Of a DNA stretch of 64,000 bases, positions 42,202-50,542 are shown piece after piece (positions within the stretch are counted from its first letter, which is position 1; each line of letters starts with the position of its first letter). A model generated the notes under the pieces. That model searched no databases, was not told where the DNA came from, and worked only from the letters and a program-made list of their open reading frames with translations. Origin of the DNA: Pseudorhodoferax sp. Leaf265 (GTDB lineage: Bacteria; Pseudomonadota; Gammaproteobacteria; Burkholderiales; Burkholderiaceae_C); assembly GCF_001422365.1 (NCBI RefSeq), contig NZ_LMMT01000002.1, positions 124,001 to 188,000 on the forward strand, read 5' to 3'. The position numbers and the translations under genes are program-made.

Positions 42202-43235
42202 GCGCGATTCTCGAAACCACTGTGTTGGAGCAACTGGCCGATGCGCTGCGCGCGAGCCGCGGTTTCGTGCACAAGCGCGACATCGCCGCCGTGCTGCCGC
42301 AGCTCGGCCCGAGCAGCTTCGCCACGGCCGTCCCCAACGGCGACGACTGCGCCGTGCTGCCCGACACCGACGGCCAGGGCCACCTGCTGCTGGCCATCGA
42401 GGGCATGGTGCAGGACTTCGTCGAGCAGCAGCCCTGGTTCGCCGGCTACAGCGCAGTGATGGTCAACCTCTCGGACATCGCCGCCATGGGCGGCCGCGCG
42501 CTGGCCGTGGTCGATGCGCTGTGGGCCGGCAGCGCGGAGCAGGGCCGCGCCGTGCTGGCCGGCATGCGCGCGGCGTCCGAGCGCTACGGCGTGCCGCTGG
42601 TCGGCGGGCACACCAACCTGCGCAGCGCGAGCGGCCAGCTGGCGGTGGCCGTGCTGGGCCGCGCGCAGCGCCTGATCAGCAGCTTCGCTGCACAACCGGG
42701 CGACAGAGTGCTCGTGGCGGTGGACCTGCGCGGCCAGTGGCAGGGCGAAGCGCCGTTCTGGAACGCATCGACCACGGCACCGGCCGACCGCCTGCGCGGT
42801 GACATGGCGTTGCTGCCGGCGCTGGCCGAGGCCGGGCTGGTCGATGCCGGCAAGGACATCAGCATGGCCGGGGTGCTGGGCACGGCGCTGATGCTGCTGG
42901 AGTGTTCCGGCGTGGGCGCCACCGTGGACCTGGCAAGGCTGCCGCGCCCAGCCGGCGTGCCCGACTGGTCGGTGGCGGGCGACGCGGCCGCGGCGCAGCG
43001 CCTGCGCTGGCTCAACGCCTTCCCCAGTTTCGGCTACGTGCTGAGCGTGCGGCCGGCACAGGCCGACGAGACCATCGAACGCTTCGCCCGGCGCGGCATC
43101 GCCTGCGCCGATGTGGGCACGGTGCACCGCGGCAGCGTGCTGGCCCTGCAGCTCGGCGACGCGCGCGTGCCCCTGTGGGACCTGGCGGACCAGCCCTTCA
43201 TCGCACCGGCCGTCGAGCCGCGGAGGGTCGCATGA
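42198..43235 (+). CDS. Sll0787-family AIR-synthase-like protein (Nit1C)
   Basis: A 345-residue protein of the PurM/SelD/ThiL fold, an ATP-dependent phosphate-transfer family. Recognisable parts are NGDDCAVLPD, the dimer segment VMVNLSDIAAMGGRALAVVDAL, GVPLVGGHTN and DISMAGVLGTALMLLE. It lacks the GGGCGCK loop of SelD, so it is not a selenophosphate synthetase. It overlaps the acetyltransferase by four bases and the glycosyltransferase by four. Confidence 0.88.
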   Translation: MSAILETTVLEQLADALRASRGFVHKRDIAAVLPQLGPSSFATAVPNGDDCAVLPDTDGQGHLLLAIEGMVQDFVEQQPWFAGYSAVMVNLSDIAAMGGRALAVVDALWAGSAEQGRAVLAGMRAASERYGVPLVGGHTNLRSASGQLAVAVLGRAQRLISSFAAQPGDRVLVAVDLRGQWQGEAPFWNASTTAPADRLRGDMALLPALAEAGLVDAGKDISMAGVLGTALMLLECSGVGATVDLARLPRPAGVPDWSVAGDAAAAQRLRWLNAFPSFGYVLSVRPAQADETIERFARRGIACADVGTVHRGSVLALQLGDARVPLWDLADQPFIAPAVEPRRVA

Positions 43236-44404
43236 AGATCGGCCTGTTCACGCACTCGCTGCGCCCGCGCGGCGGTGTGGTCCACACGCTGGAGCTGGCC
43301 CAGGCACTGGTGCGGCGGGGCCATGCCGTGACCGTGCTCGCCGCGGCCGAACCTGGCGAGCGGCTGTTCCGCGCCGTGGGCTTTCCGGTCGAGACCATCG
43401 CGCTGCCGCAGCTGCAGGGCGACCTCGTCGCCCAGGTCGCGCAACGCATCGACACGCTGGTGGCGGCCTTGCCGCCGCTGCTGGCGCGCGGCGGTTTCGA
43501 CCTGCTGCACGCGCAGGACAGCCTCTCGGGCAACGCGCTGGCGCTGCTGCGCGAGGCCGGCTACGTGCTGCCGCCCTGGTTGCGCACCGTGCACCACCTG
43601 GACGATTTCAGCCAACCGCTGCTCAACCGCTGGCAGGAGCGCGCCTGGCGTGCGGCCGATGGCGTGGCCTGCGTCAGCGACTTCTGGCGCCGGAACCTGC
43701 GCGAGCAGTGGAACCGGCCAGCCGAGCGCATGTTCAACGGCGTGGATCTGGCGCGCTACCGGCCTGCTGCGGAGCCCGGTGATGCCGCCGCCGTCGAGGC
43801 CCTGGGCCTGCCCGCATGCACAGGCCCCATGCTGCTGCTGGTCGGCGGGGTGGAGGAGCGCAAGAACAGCGTGCGCCTGCTGCAGGCCTTCGCGCAGCTG
43901 CGCGCCACCGATGCCGCCTGGGCGGATGCGCGCCTGGTCGTGGCCGGTGGTGCCAGCATGCTGGACCATGGCGCCGCGCAGCGCGATTGGCTGGCCACGC
44001 TGTGCGCCACCGGCCTCGCCGAGGGCCCGCAGCAGCCCGTGCTGCGCACCGGCCCGCTGCCCGATGCGCTGCTGCCCGCACTGATGCGCCGCGCCAGCGT
44101 GCTGGCCATGCCCTCGCTGGTCGAAGGCTTCGGCCTGGCCGCGCTGGAGGCACTGGGCTGCGGCACGCCGGTGCTGGTCTCGCGCCGGCCACCGTTCACC
44201 GAGACGCTGCACGACACAGCGGCCGTTGCCTGGTGCGATCCCGAGCACGTGGCCTCCATCGCCACCGGCCTGCAGCAGGCGCTGGCCCTGCCGCGCCTGC
44301 AGGCGCCGCCGCCCGTCTGCATGGCCCACAGCTGGGCCCGCAGCGCCGCATTGCACGAAGACTGGTACCAGCGCGTGCTGGCTGCTGAACCCGCCATTGC
44401 CTGA
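43232..44404 (+). CDS. MSMEG_0565-family glycosyltransferase (Nit1C)
   Basis: A 390-residue GT4-type retaining glycosyltransferase. N-terminal acceptor half: FTHSLRPRGGVVHTLELA; C-terminal nucleotide-sugar half: LLVGGVEERKN and the EX7E motif SLVEGFGLAALEALGCGTPV. It has no membrane helices. Finding a sugar transferase in a nitrogen-starvation cluster suggests that a small molecule is glycosylated, but this is inference. Confidence 0.9.
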   Translation: MKIGLFTHSLRPRGGVVHTLELAQALVRRGHAVTVLAAAEPGERLFRAVGFPVETIALPQLQGDLVAQVAQRIDTLVAALPPLLARGGFDLLHAQDSLSGNALALLREAGYVLPPWLRTVHHLDDFSQPLLNRWQERAWRAADGVACVSDFWRRNLREQWNRPAERMFNGVDLARYRPAAEPGDAAAVEALGLPACTGPMLLLVGGVEERKNSVRLLQAFAQLRATDAAWADARLVVAGGASMLDHGAAQRDWLATLCATGLAEGPQQPVLRTGPLPDALLPALMRRASVLAMPSLVEGFGLAALEALGCGTPVLVSRRPPFTETLHDTAAVAWCDPEHVASIATGLQQALALPRLQAPPPVCMAHSWARSAALHEDWYQRVLAAEPAIA

Positions 44405-44413
44405 AAGAAGCCC

Positions 44414-44704
44414 ATGCCCGCCATGCACTACCGCCTCCGCTGGCCAGACGCCAGCGAGAGCCTGGCCTACTCGCCCTCCCTCGTCATCGAGGAGTTCTTC
44501 ACCCCCGGGCAGGACTACCCGCTGGCCGACTTCCTGCGCCGCGTGCGCGAAGCCACGGCGATTGCCAGCGCCCGCGTCGAGGCCAGGTACGGCTTCGCCT
44601 GCTCGCGCGCGCACGACCAGCTGGCCGACACCGAGGCGCGCGCCGCACCCTTCGCCGACCAGCCCGACGCGCGCGTGCGCGTTCTTGCTTTCACCCCCGC
44701 CTGA
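44414..44704 (+). CDS. MSMEG_0570-family nitrogen starvation protein (Nit1C)
   Basis: A 96-residue protein of the small MSMEG_0570 family. Conserved features are RLRWPDASESLAYSPSLVIEEFF, the YPLADFLRRVREAT helix and YGFACSRAHDQLAD. No catalytic motif is evident. It follows the glycosyltransferase by nine bases and precedes the flavoprotein by 19. Possibly a partner subunit of one of the enzymes. Confidence 0.88.
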   Translation: MPAMHYRLRWPDASESLAYSPSLVIEEFFTPGQDYPLADFLRRVREATAIASARVEARYGFACSRAHDQLADTEARAAPFADQPDARVRVLAFTPA

Positions 44705-44723
44705 ACACTCCCCGGAGATTCCC

Positions 44724-46034
44724 ATGACCACTTCCACCATCCCCCGCCACAGCGTCGTCATCGTCGGCGGCGGCCAGGCCGGCCTCTCGCTGAGCCACGG
44801 CCTCAAGGCCCAGCGCATCGACCACGTCGTGTTCGAGAAGCACCATGCCATGCACGCCTGGAGCACCCAGCGCTGGGACAACTTCTGCCTCGTCACACCC
44901 AACTGGCAGTGCGCCTTGCCGGGCCACCCCTACCAGGGCGACGACCCGCACGGCTTCATGAAGAAGCCGCAGATCATCGAATACCTCGCCGCTTTCAAGG
45001 CCAGCGTGAACGCGCCGCTGCGCGAAGGCGTGGCCGTGCAGCAGGTGCGGCCCGCACCGGGTGGCTTCGTCGTGCGCAGCAGCGCGGGCGAATGCTTCGC
45101 CGAACAGGTGGTGGTGGCCTCGGGCGGCTACCACACCCCCATCGTGCCGCGCCTCGCGGAACGCCTGCCGGCCAGCGTGCGCCAGATCCATTCGGCCGCC
45201 TACCGCAACGCCGACCAGCTGCCGCCCGGCAGGGTGCTGGTGGTGGGATCGGGCCAGAGCGGCGCGCAGATCGCCGAAGACCTGCACCTGGCCGGCCGCC
45301 AGGTGGTGCTGGCCGTGGGCGATGCGCCGCGCTGCGCCCGCTTCTACCGTGGGCGCGACGTGGTCGACTGGCTGGCCGACATGCAGTACTACGACATGCC
45401 CGTCACCCAGCACCCGCTGCGCGAGGGCGTGCGCGACAACACCAACCACTACGTGACCGGCCGCGACGGCGGGCGCGACATCGACCTGCGTCGCTTCGCC
45501 CTGGAGGGCATGGACCTGTTCGGCGTGCTCGAGGGCCTGGACGCCGATGGCGACACGCTGCGCTTCGCGCCGCGCCTGAAAGAGGTGCTGGACCAGGCCG
45601 ATCGCACCTACAACGGCATCAACGCGTCCATCGACAAGTACATCGCCGAGCGCGGCATCGTCGCGCCGGCCGGCGCACCGTACGAGCCGGTCTGGCAGCC
45701 TGCGCAAGAGCGTGCCACGCTGTCGCTGGCCGGCTCCGGCATCACGTCCGTGGTCTGGTGCATCGGCTTCGCACCCGACTTCGGCTGGCTCGACGCACCG
45801 GTGTTCAACGGCCGCGGCCACCCGGTGCACCAGCGCGGCGTGACGGCCGTGCCGGGCCTGTACTTCCTGGGCCTGCCCTGGCTGCACACCTGGGGGTCGG
45901 GGCGCTTCAGCGGTGTGGCGCGCGATGCGGCGTACCTGGCCGAGTGCATTGCGCAGCGCAGACTGGCCCTTGGCGCCGATCCCGCAGGTGCACGGGGGGC
46001 GCCCGCGCTGCAGTTGCAGGCCGCACTGGCCTGA
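44724..46034 (+). CDS. MSMEG_0569-family flavin-dependent oxidoreductase (Nit1C)
   Basis: A 436-residue flavoprotein monooxygenase-like enzyme. It has an N-terminal FAD loop (VVIVGGGQAGLSLSHGLK), the conserved W(D)NFCLVTPNW segment, a second dinucleotide loop for NADPH (VLVVGSGQSGAQIAEDL) and a C-terminal LGLPWLHTWGSGRFSGVARDA. The architecture is that of flavin-containing/Baeyer-Villiger-like monooxygenases. Last gene of the cluster; CCGGAGA precedes the start. Confidence 0.9.
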   Translation: MTTSTIPRHSVVIVGGGQAGLSLSHGLKAQRIDHVVFEKHHAMHAWSTQRWDNFCLVTPNWQCALPGHPYQGDDPHGFMKKPQIIEYLAAFKASVNAPLREGVAVQQVRPAPGGFVVRSSAGECFAEQVVVASGGYHTPIVPRLAERLPASVRQIHSAAYRNADQLPPGRVLVVGSGQSGAQIAEDLHLAGRQVVLAVGDAPRCARFYRGRDVVDWLADMQYYDMPVTQHPLREGVRDNTNHYVTGRDGGRDIDLRRFALEGMDLFGVLEGLDADGDTLRFAPRLKEVLDQADRTYNGINASIDKYIAERGIVAPAGAPYEPVWQPAQERATLSLAGSGITSVVWCIGFAPDFGWLDAPVFNGRGHPVHQRGVTAVPGLYFLGLPWLHTWGSGRFSGVARDAAYLAECIAQRRLALGADPAGARGAPALQLQAALA

Positions 46035-46058
46035 GAGGCACGCCAGCGTCGCAGCCGA

Positions 46059-47291
46059 TCAAACACGGGGCAGTGGTGCCCGCTGCAACCGCACGAGCAG
46101 CGCGCCCACCGCCGCCGCCGTCGCGAACGCCGTCACGGCCATCCACCCCCACTGTGCGAACAGCAGGCTGCCCACCGCGGCTCCCGCCGCCATGCCGACG
46201 AAGATCCCGGTGAACAGGAGCGCATTGAGCCGGCTGCGTGCGCCCGCGTCCAGGCCGTAGACGATGGTCTGGTGGGCGATCAGCGTGGCCTGGAAGCCCA
46301 GGTCGAAGCCGACCGCGCACAGCGCCAGCAGCACCAGCTGCGCCTGGGTCGACAGCATCGGCGCCAGCGCCATGGCCACGAACGACAGCGCAGCCAGGCC
46401 GGCGCCCAGCCGCGTGACCAGCTCCGGCCCGCGCCGGTCGGCCAGCCGACCGGCCAGCGGCGCGGCCAGCGCACCGGCCGCGCCCGCCAGGCCGAAGGCG
46501 CCGGCCGCCGCGCTGCCCAGGTGGAAGGGCGCGCCGTGCAACATCACCGCCAGCGTCGACCAGAAGGCGCTGAAGCCCGCCGCCAGCAGGCCCTGCGCGA
46601 GCGCGGCCCGGCGCAGCGCGCCGTGGTGCAGCCACAGCCTGGCCAGCGAGCCCATCAACGCGCCATAGGCCAGGTGCGTGGTGGCCTTGAAGCGCGGCAG
46701 GCCGCGCCAGCAGGCCAGCCCGATCAGGGCCACGCTGGCAGCGGCGGCGATGAACATGGCGCGCCAGCCGAAGTGCTCGGCCACCACGCCGCTGACCACG
46801 CGCGACAGCAGGATGCCCAGCAGCAGCCCGGTCATCACCGAGCCCACCACCTTGCCGCGGTGCGCGTCGGGCGCCAGCGTGGCGGCGGCGGGCACGATGT
46901 CCTGCGCCATCGTGGCCGCCACGCCGATGGCCAGGCTGGCCACCAGCAGCACGCCGATCGACGGCGCGGCCGCCGCCAGCAACAGGGCAGCCACCAGCAC
47001 CGCGGCCTTCAGCAGGACGATGCGGCGGCGGTCGTAGCGGTCGCCCAGCGGCGCCAGCAGCAGAATGCCCAGCGCATAGCCCAGCTGCGTGAGCGTGGGC
47101 ACGAAGCCCAGCGTGTGGGCCGTGGCGCCGATGTCGGCCCCCAGGTCGCCCAGCATGGGCTGGCTGTAGTAGAGCGCGGCCACCGAGATGCCGGCGCTGG
47201 TGGCCAGCAGCAGCACCAGCGACTGGGGCAGCCGGTCGGCCGCGCTGGCCGGCACCGGTGTGTGGAATGTGGGGTTCGAAGCGTGTGGCAT
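46059..47291 (-). CDS. MFS transporter
   Basis: A 410-residue permease with twelve hydrophobic segments. The MFS signature between helices 2 and 3 is seen as LLAPLGDRYDRRRIVLLK, and the equivalent in the second half as LAGRLADRRGPELV. It resembles drug/metabolite exporters of the YgaY/NepI type. The start at 47291 is chosen as the family N-terminus; upstream codons read through the divergent promoter. It converges on the Nit1C cluster with a 24-base gap and is divergent from the flavoprotein on the right. Confidence 0.9.
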   Translation of the reverse strand: MPHASNPTFHTPVPASAADRLPQSLVLLLATSAGISVAALYYSQPMLGDLGADIGATAHTLGFVPTLTQLGYALGILLLAPLGDRYDRRRIVLLKAAVLVAALLLAAAAPSIGVLLVASLAIGVAATMAQDIVPAAATLAPDAHRGKVVGSVMTGLLLGILLSRVVSGVVAEHFGWRAMFIAAAASVALIGLACWRGLPRFKATTHLAYGALMGSLARLWLHHGALRRAALAQGLLAAGFSAFWSTLAVMLHGAPFHLGSAAAGAFGLAGAAGALAAPLAGRLADRRGPELVTRLGAGLAALSFVAMALAPMLSTQAQLVLLALCAVGFDLGFQATLIAHQTIVYGLDAGARSRLNALLFTGIFVGMAAGAAVGSLLFAQWGWMAVTAFATAAAVGALLVRLQRAPLPRV

Positions 47292-47470
47292 GGGGCATCC
47301 CGGATGAAGCGGTGCGGCCAGTCTCGGCGCGCCCCCTTTCAGCGCGACGACGGGCTGCGTACACCTGTCATGGGGCCGTGTTGCGTTTGCATTGAAAGGC
47401 CCACCACGGGACACTGGCCGGCAACGGGCCCTGCCGACACTGGCGCTGTCCCCACTTTCAGACGACCGCC
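47292..47470. promoter_or_regulatory. Divergent promoter gap, MFS / TrxB-like gene
   Basis: This 179-base gap holds a direct repeat GACACTGGC at 47410-47418 and 47436-47444 (26 bases apart, about two and a half helical turns), close to the start of the right-hand gene. No convincing -35/-10 pair stands out. The repeat may bind a regulator but is short enough to be chance. Confidence 0.3.
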
Positions 47471-48739
47471 ATGACCCCCGCCCACGATGCGCCCAAGCCA
47501 GCCCGGATCCGCCTGCTGGGCGCGCCCCACTCGGTGCAGGCCTTCGAGATCCGCGACTTCCTGAGCCGTAGCGGGGTGGCCTACGACTGGCTTGAGCTCG
47601 ATGGCGCGGCCTCCCAGGCGCTGGCAGGTGTACAGCCGGTGGACAGCGCCCGGTTGCCGGTGTGCGAATTCCCCGACGGCACCCGGATCGACGCGGCCAC
47701 CGTGCCCGCCGTCGCCGCGCGCCTGGGCTGGATCACCACACCGCGCCTGGCCACCTACGACGTGTCGATCTACGGCGCCGGGCCGGCCGGTCTCAGCGCC
47801 GCGGTGTACGCCGCCTCCGAAGGGCTCAAGACCGTGCTGGTCGAGCGCCAGGCCATCGGCGGGCAGGCCGGCAGCTCGTCGCTGATCGAGAACTACCTGG
47901 GCTTTCCGCAGGGCGTCAGCGGCGCCGAGCTGGCCGAGCGGGCCCGCCAGCAGGCCGCGCGCTTCGGCGTCGACATCCTGCAACTGCGCGAGGGCGTCTA
48001 CGCCACCTTCCGCGACGACGGCATCCACGTCGACATGGCCGACGGCAGCCACCTCGCGGCGCGGGTCAACATCTGCGCCACCGGCATCGAATGGCGCCGC
48101 TTGCGCCTGGAAAACGAAGACCGCCTGCTGGGTGCCGGCGTGTTCTACGGCGCCGGCGCCAGCGAGGCACCCATGTGCCAGGGCGAGACGGTGTACGTGG
48201 TGGGCGGCGGCAACTCGGCCGGGCAGGCGGCCATGCACTTCTCGGCCTATGCGCATGCCGTGGTGATGCTGGTGCGCGGCAACAGCCTGGCCGACACCCT
48301 GTCGGACTACCTGGTGCGCAAGATCGCCGCCACCGCCAACGTGCGCGTGGTGACGCATTGCGAGGTGGCGGCCCTGCAGGGCGAGGGGTCGCTCCAAGCC
48401 ATCACCGTGCGCGACCGCCAGACCGGCAAGGAAGAGACGCTGCCCACACGCCACCTGTTCGTCTGCATCGGCGGCCTGCCCAACACCGACTGGGCGCGCG
48501 ACACGCCGATCGCGCGCGACTCCGCCGGCTACCTGCTGACCGGCGCCGACGTGCTGGCCGCCGCCACGCCGGCCAGCCCCTGGCCGCTGCAGCGCCCGCC
48601 GTACCATCTGGAGACCAGCGTTCCGGGCTCGTTCGCCATCGGCGACGTGCGCCACGGCTCCATCAAGCGCGTGGCCACCGCCGTCGGCGAAGGCGCCATG
48701 GCGGTGGCCTTCGTCCACCAGTACCTGCACCAAGCCTGA
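47471..48739 (+). CDS. Thioredoxin-reductase-like flavoprotein with an N-terminal glutaredoxin-like part
   Basis: A 422-residue protein. Residues 1-95 look like a small thioredoxin/glutaredoxin-fold part (IRLLGAPHSVQAFEIRDFLSRSG), without CxxC. Then comes a TrxB-type core: FAD loop YGAGPAGLSAAVYA, ERQAIGGQAG, NADPH loop VYVVGGGNSAGQAAM and the C-terminal FAIGDVRHGSIKRVATAVGEG. The redox pair CATC of true thioredoxin reductases is absent: the region reads GAGASEAPMCQG. It is therefore a CxxC-less reductase, whose electron acceptor is unknown. A UBP zinc finger gene follows by 11 bases; the two often occur together. Confidence 0.85.
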   Translation: MTPAHDAPKPARIRLLGAPHSVQAFEIRDFLSRSGVAYDWLELDGAASQALAGVQPVDSARLPVCEFPDGTRIDAATVPAVAARLGWITTPRLATYDVSIYGAGPAGLSAAVYAASEGLKTVLVERQAIGGQAGSSSLIENYLGFPQGVSGAELAERARQQAARFGVDILQLREGVYATFRDDGIHVDMADGSHLAARVNICATGIEWRRLRLENEDRLLGAGVFYGAGASEAPMCQGETVYVVGGGNSAGQAAMHFSAYAHAVVMLVRGNSLADTLSDYLVRKIAATANVRVVTHCEVAALQGEGSLQAITVRDRQTGKEETLPTRHLFVCIGGLPNTDWARDTPIARDSAGYLLTGADVLAAATPASPWPLQRPPYHLETSVPGSFAIGDVRHGSIKRVATAVGEGAMAVAFVHQYLHQA

Positions 48740-48750
48740 GGAGTTCCCGA

Positions 48751-49059
48751 ATGCGACCAGTCTGTTCCCACACCGGCGGCATCCTGCGCGTGCACCCCAG
48801 CGCCCTGGGCTGCGAGGAATGCCTGAAGATCGGCAGCGAATGGGTGCACCTGCGCCTGTGCCGGCACTGCGGCCACGTCGGCTGCTGCGACGACTCGCCG
48901 CACCGCCATGCGCGGGCGCACTTCCACGCCACCGGCCACCCCATCATCGAAGGCTACGACCCGCCGGAGGGCTGGGGCTGGTGCTTCGTCGACAAGGTCA
49001 TGCTCGACCTGGGCGAGGACACCACGCCGCAGAACGGGCCGATCCCGCGCTACGTCTGA
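48751..49059 (+). CDS. UBP-type zinc finger protein
   Basis: A 102-residue protein made almost wholly of a UBP-type zinc finger: CSHTGGIL, GCEECLKIG, WVHLRLCRHCGHVGCCDDS and the histidines in HRHARAHFHATGHPI. In eukaryotes this fold binds the C-terminus of ubiquitin; in bacteria the role is not known. GAGG lies upstream of the ATG. It is co-transcribed with the CxxC-less flavoprotein, so the two may form a redox or targeting pair. Confidence 0.88.
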   Translation: MRPVCSHTGGILRVHPSALGCEECLKIGSEWVHLRLCRHCGHVGCCDDSPHRHARAHFHATGHPIIEGYDPPEGWGWCFVDKVMLDLGEDTTPQNGPIPRYV

Positions 49060-49081
49060 CCGCCGCGCAGGGCGCTGTTCC

Positions 49082-49819
49082 TCAGTTCAGCGCCTCGACC
49101 TGGGCGTCGAACAGGTAGCCCACGCCGCGCTCCGTGCGGATGAACTGCGGCGCCGAGGCGTCCACCTCGATCTTGCGGCGCAGCCGCAGGATCTGCACGT
49201 CGATGGAGCGGTCGTACACCTCCGCACCGTGCAGGCGCGACAGCTCCAGCAGCTGGTCGCGCGTGAGCGCGCGCTGCGGCGCCTCGCACAGCGCCAGCAG
49301 CAGGTTGAACTCGCCGTTGCTCAGCTCGACGCGGTGGCCCTGCGGCGCCGTGAGGCGGCGCGCCAGCAGGTTCAGCTCCCAGCCGGCAAAGCGGTAGGCC
49401 CGGCGCTGCGATGGACGGCCGGGCGCCGGCGCCTCGCTGCTGGCCTGGCAGCGCCGCAGCACCGCACGGATGCGCGCCAGCAGCTCGCGGTTGCTGAAAG
49501 GCTTGGTCATGTAGTCGTCGGCGGCGATCTCCAGGCCCATCACGCGGTCGGCCTCGTCGCGCTTGCCGGTGACGATGATGACCGGGATCTTCGTGGTGGC
49601 CCGCAGCTCGCGCGCCAGCTGCATGCCGTCCTCGCCGGACAGGCGCAGGTCCAGGATCACCAGGTCGATGATCTGGTCCTGCAGCACGCGGGCCATCTCG
49701 GCACCCGAGGCTGCGGTGGAGACGCGCAGCTCGTTTTCTTCCAGGTACTCGCCCATCAATGCGCGCATGGCCGGGTCGTCGTCGACGACAAGAATGTGGG
49801 GTGCCGAGGTGTGTGCCAT
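49082..49819 (-). CDS. OmpR-family response regulator
   Basis: A 245-residue regulator. The receiver has DDD (residues 13-15), phospho-acceptor D57 in VILDLRLSG and K106 in TKPFSN. The C-terminal OmpR winged helix shows VELSNGEFNLLLALCE, ALTRDQLLELSR and DRSIDVQILRLRRKIE with the wing IRTERGVGYLF. It is most like the KdpE/TorR-type regulators. No kinase lies on the same strand; the divergent hybrid kinase at 50543 is a possible partner. Confidence 0.92.
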   Translation of the reverse strand: MAHTSAPHILVVDDDPAMRALMGEYLEENELRVSTAASGAEMARVLQDQIIDLVILDLRLSGEDGMQLARELRATTKIPVIIVTGKRDEADRVMGLEIAADDYMTKPFSNRELLARIRAVLRRCQASSEAPAPGRPSQRRAYRFAGWELNLLARRLTAPQGHRVELSNGEFNLLLALCEAPQRALTRDQLLELSRLHGAEVYDRSIDVQILRLRRKIEVDASAPQFIRTERGVGYLFDAQVEALN

Positions 49820-49970
49820 GCGGTGGAGGCTAGTGGGGGTTTGCTACGGAGCGGTGAGGACTTGATTTCAACTGAAATATGCCGGCTCCGCCCGACATCA
49901 TCGCGGCATCTGCCCATGCGCCAATGCAAGGCAGCGGCAATGGGTGCCGCACGGCTCGGTGGATGGGATG
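49820..49970. promoter_or_regulatory. Divergent gap with a 14-base inverted repeat
   Basis: The gap between the two receiver-domain genes contains ATTTCA-ac-TGAAAT at 49865-49878, a perfect inverted repeat in an otherwise GC-rich stretch, 46 bases from the OmpR-family gene. Candidate operator, perhaps for autoregulation by that gene's product. Confidence 0.4.
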
Positions 49971-50333
49971 ATGTCGACAATCGTGGTGATCGAACAGGAC
50001 GTGGCCATGCGCGCGTTGTTCTGCGAATGGCTGCAGGCCGAGGACTACCGGGTGCAGGGCCGCAGCGCGCGCGGTGCGGCCGTGGAGCCCGGCATCGACC
50101 TGGTCATCGTCGATCTTCTCAACCTACCCACCCAAGGGGCCGAGGCCGTGCGACTTGTCAGAACCATCTACCCGGGCGCAGCGCTGATCGGCATCTCCAC
50201 GCAGATGAGCCGCACGCTGGGTGCCGACGCTGCACAAGCACGCGCATTGGGCGTGAGCGCGCTGGTGGCCAAGCCGTGTGCGCGCGATGAGCTGCTGGCG
50301 GCAGTGGCGGACGCGATCGGCGCGGCTGCATGA
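49971..50333 (+). CDS. Stand-alone receiver-domain protein
   Basis: A 120-residue protein with only a response-regulator receiver fold and no output domain. Phospho-acceptor D48 (DLVIVDLLN), S76 (IGIST) and K101 (VAKPC) are kept, but the acidic pocket is reduced (IEQD instead of a DD pair), so metal binding and phosphorylation could be altered. A neighbouring ATG at 49968 is an equal start candidate. Such proteins act as phosphate shuttles or sinks; the hybrid kinase gene 209 bases downstream is the likely partner. Confidence 0.75.
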   Translation: MSTIVVIEQDVAMRALFCEWLQAEDYRVQGRSARGAAVEPGIDLVIVDLLNLPTQGAEAVRLVRTIYPGAALIGISTQMSRTLGADAAQARALGVSALVAKPCARDELLAAVADAIGAAA

Positions 50334-50542
50334 CCGGGCTGGCTGGTGCCGCGCGGGCCCACGCCGACGGCTACTCTGCTCTGCGAATGTCCTCCGCACC
50401 GGGCCGCAGGCGGCCCGTGGCTCTACCTTGATTTCGCTGCACAGAGCACGCCATCGCGGTCCTTCTGCGTCGTCGTTGTCCGGGCGGACGACAGCGACCC
50501 CCACACAACGCTGGAGTTCAAGCATTTCCAGGGTCTCCTGAC

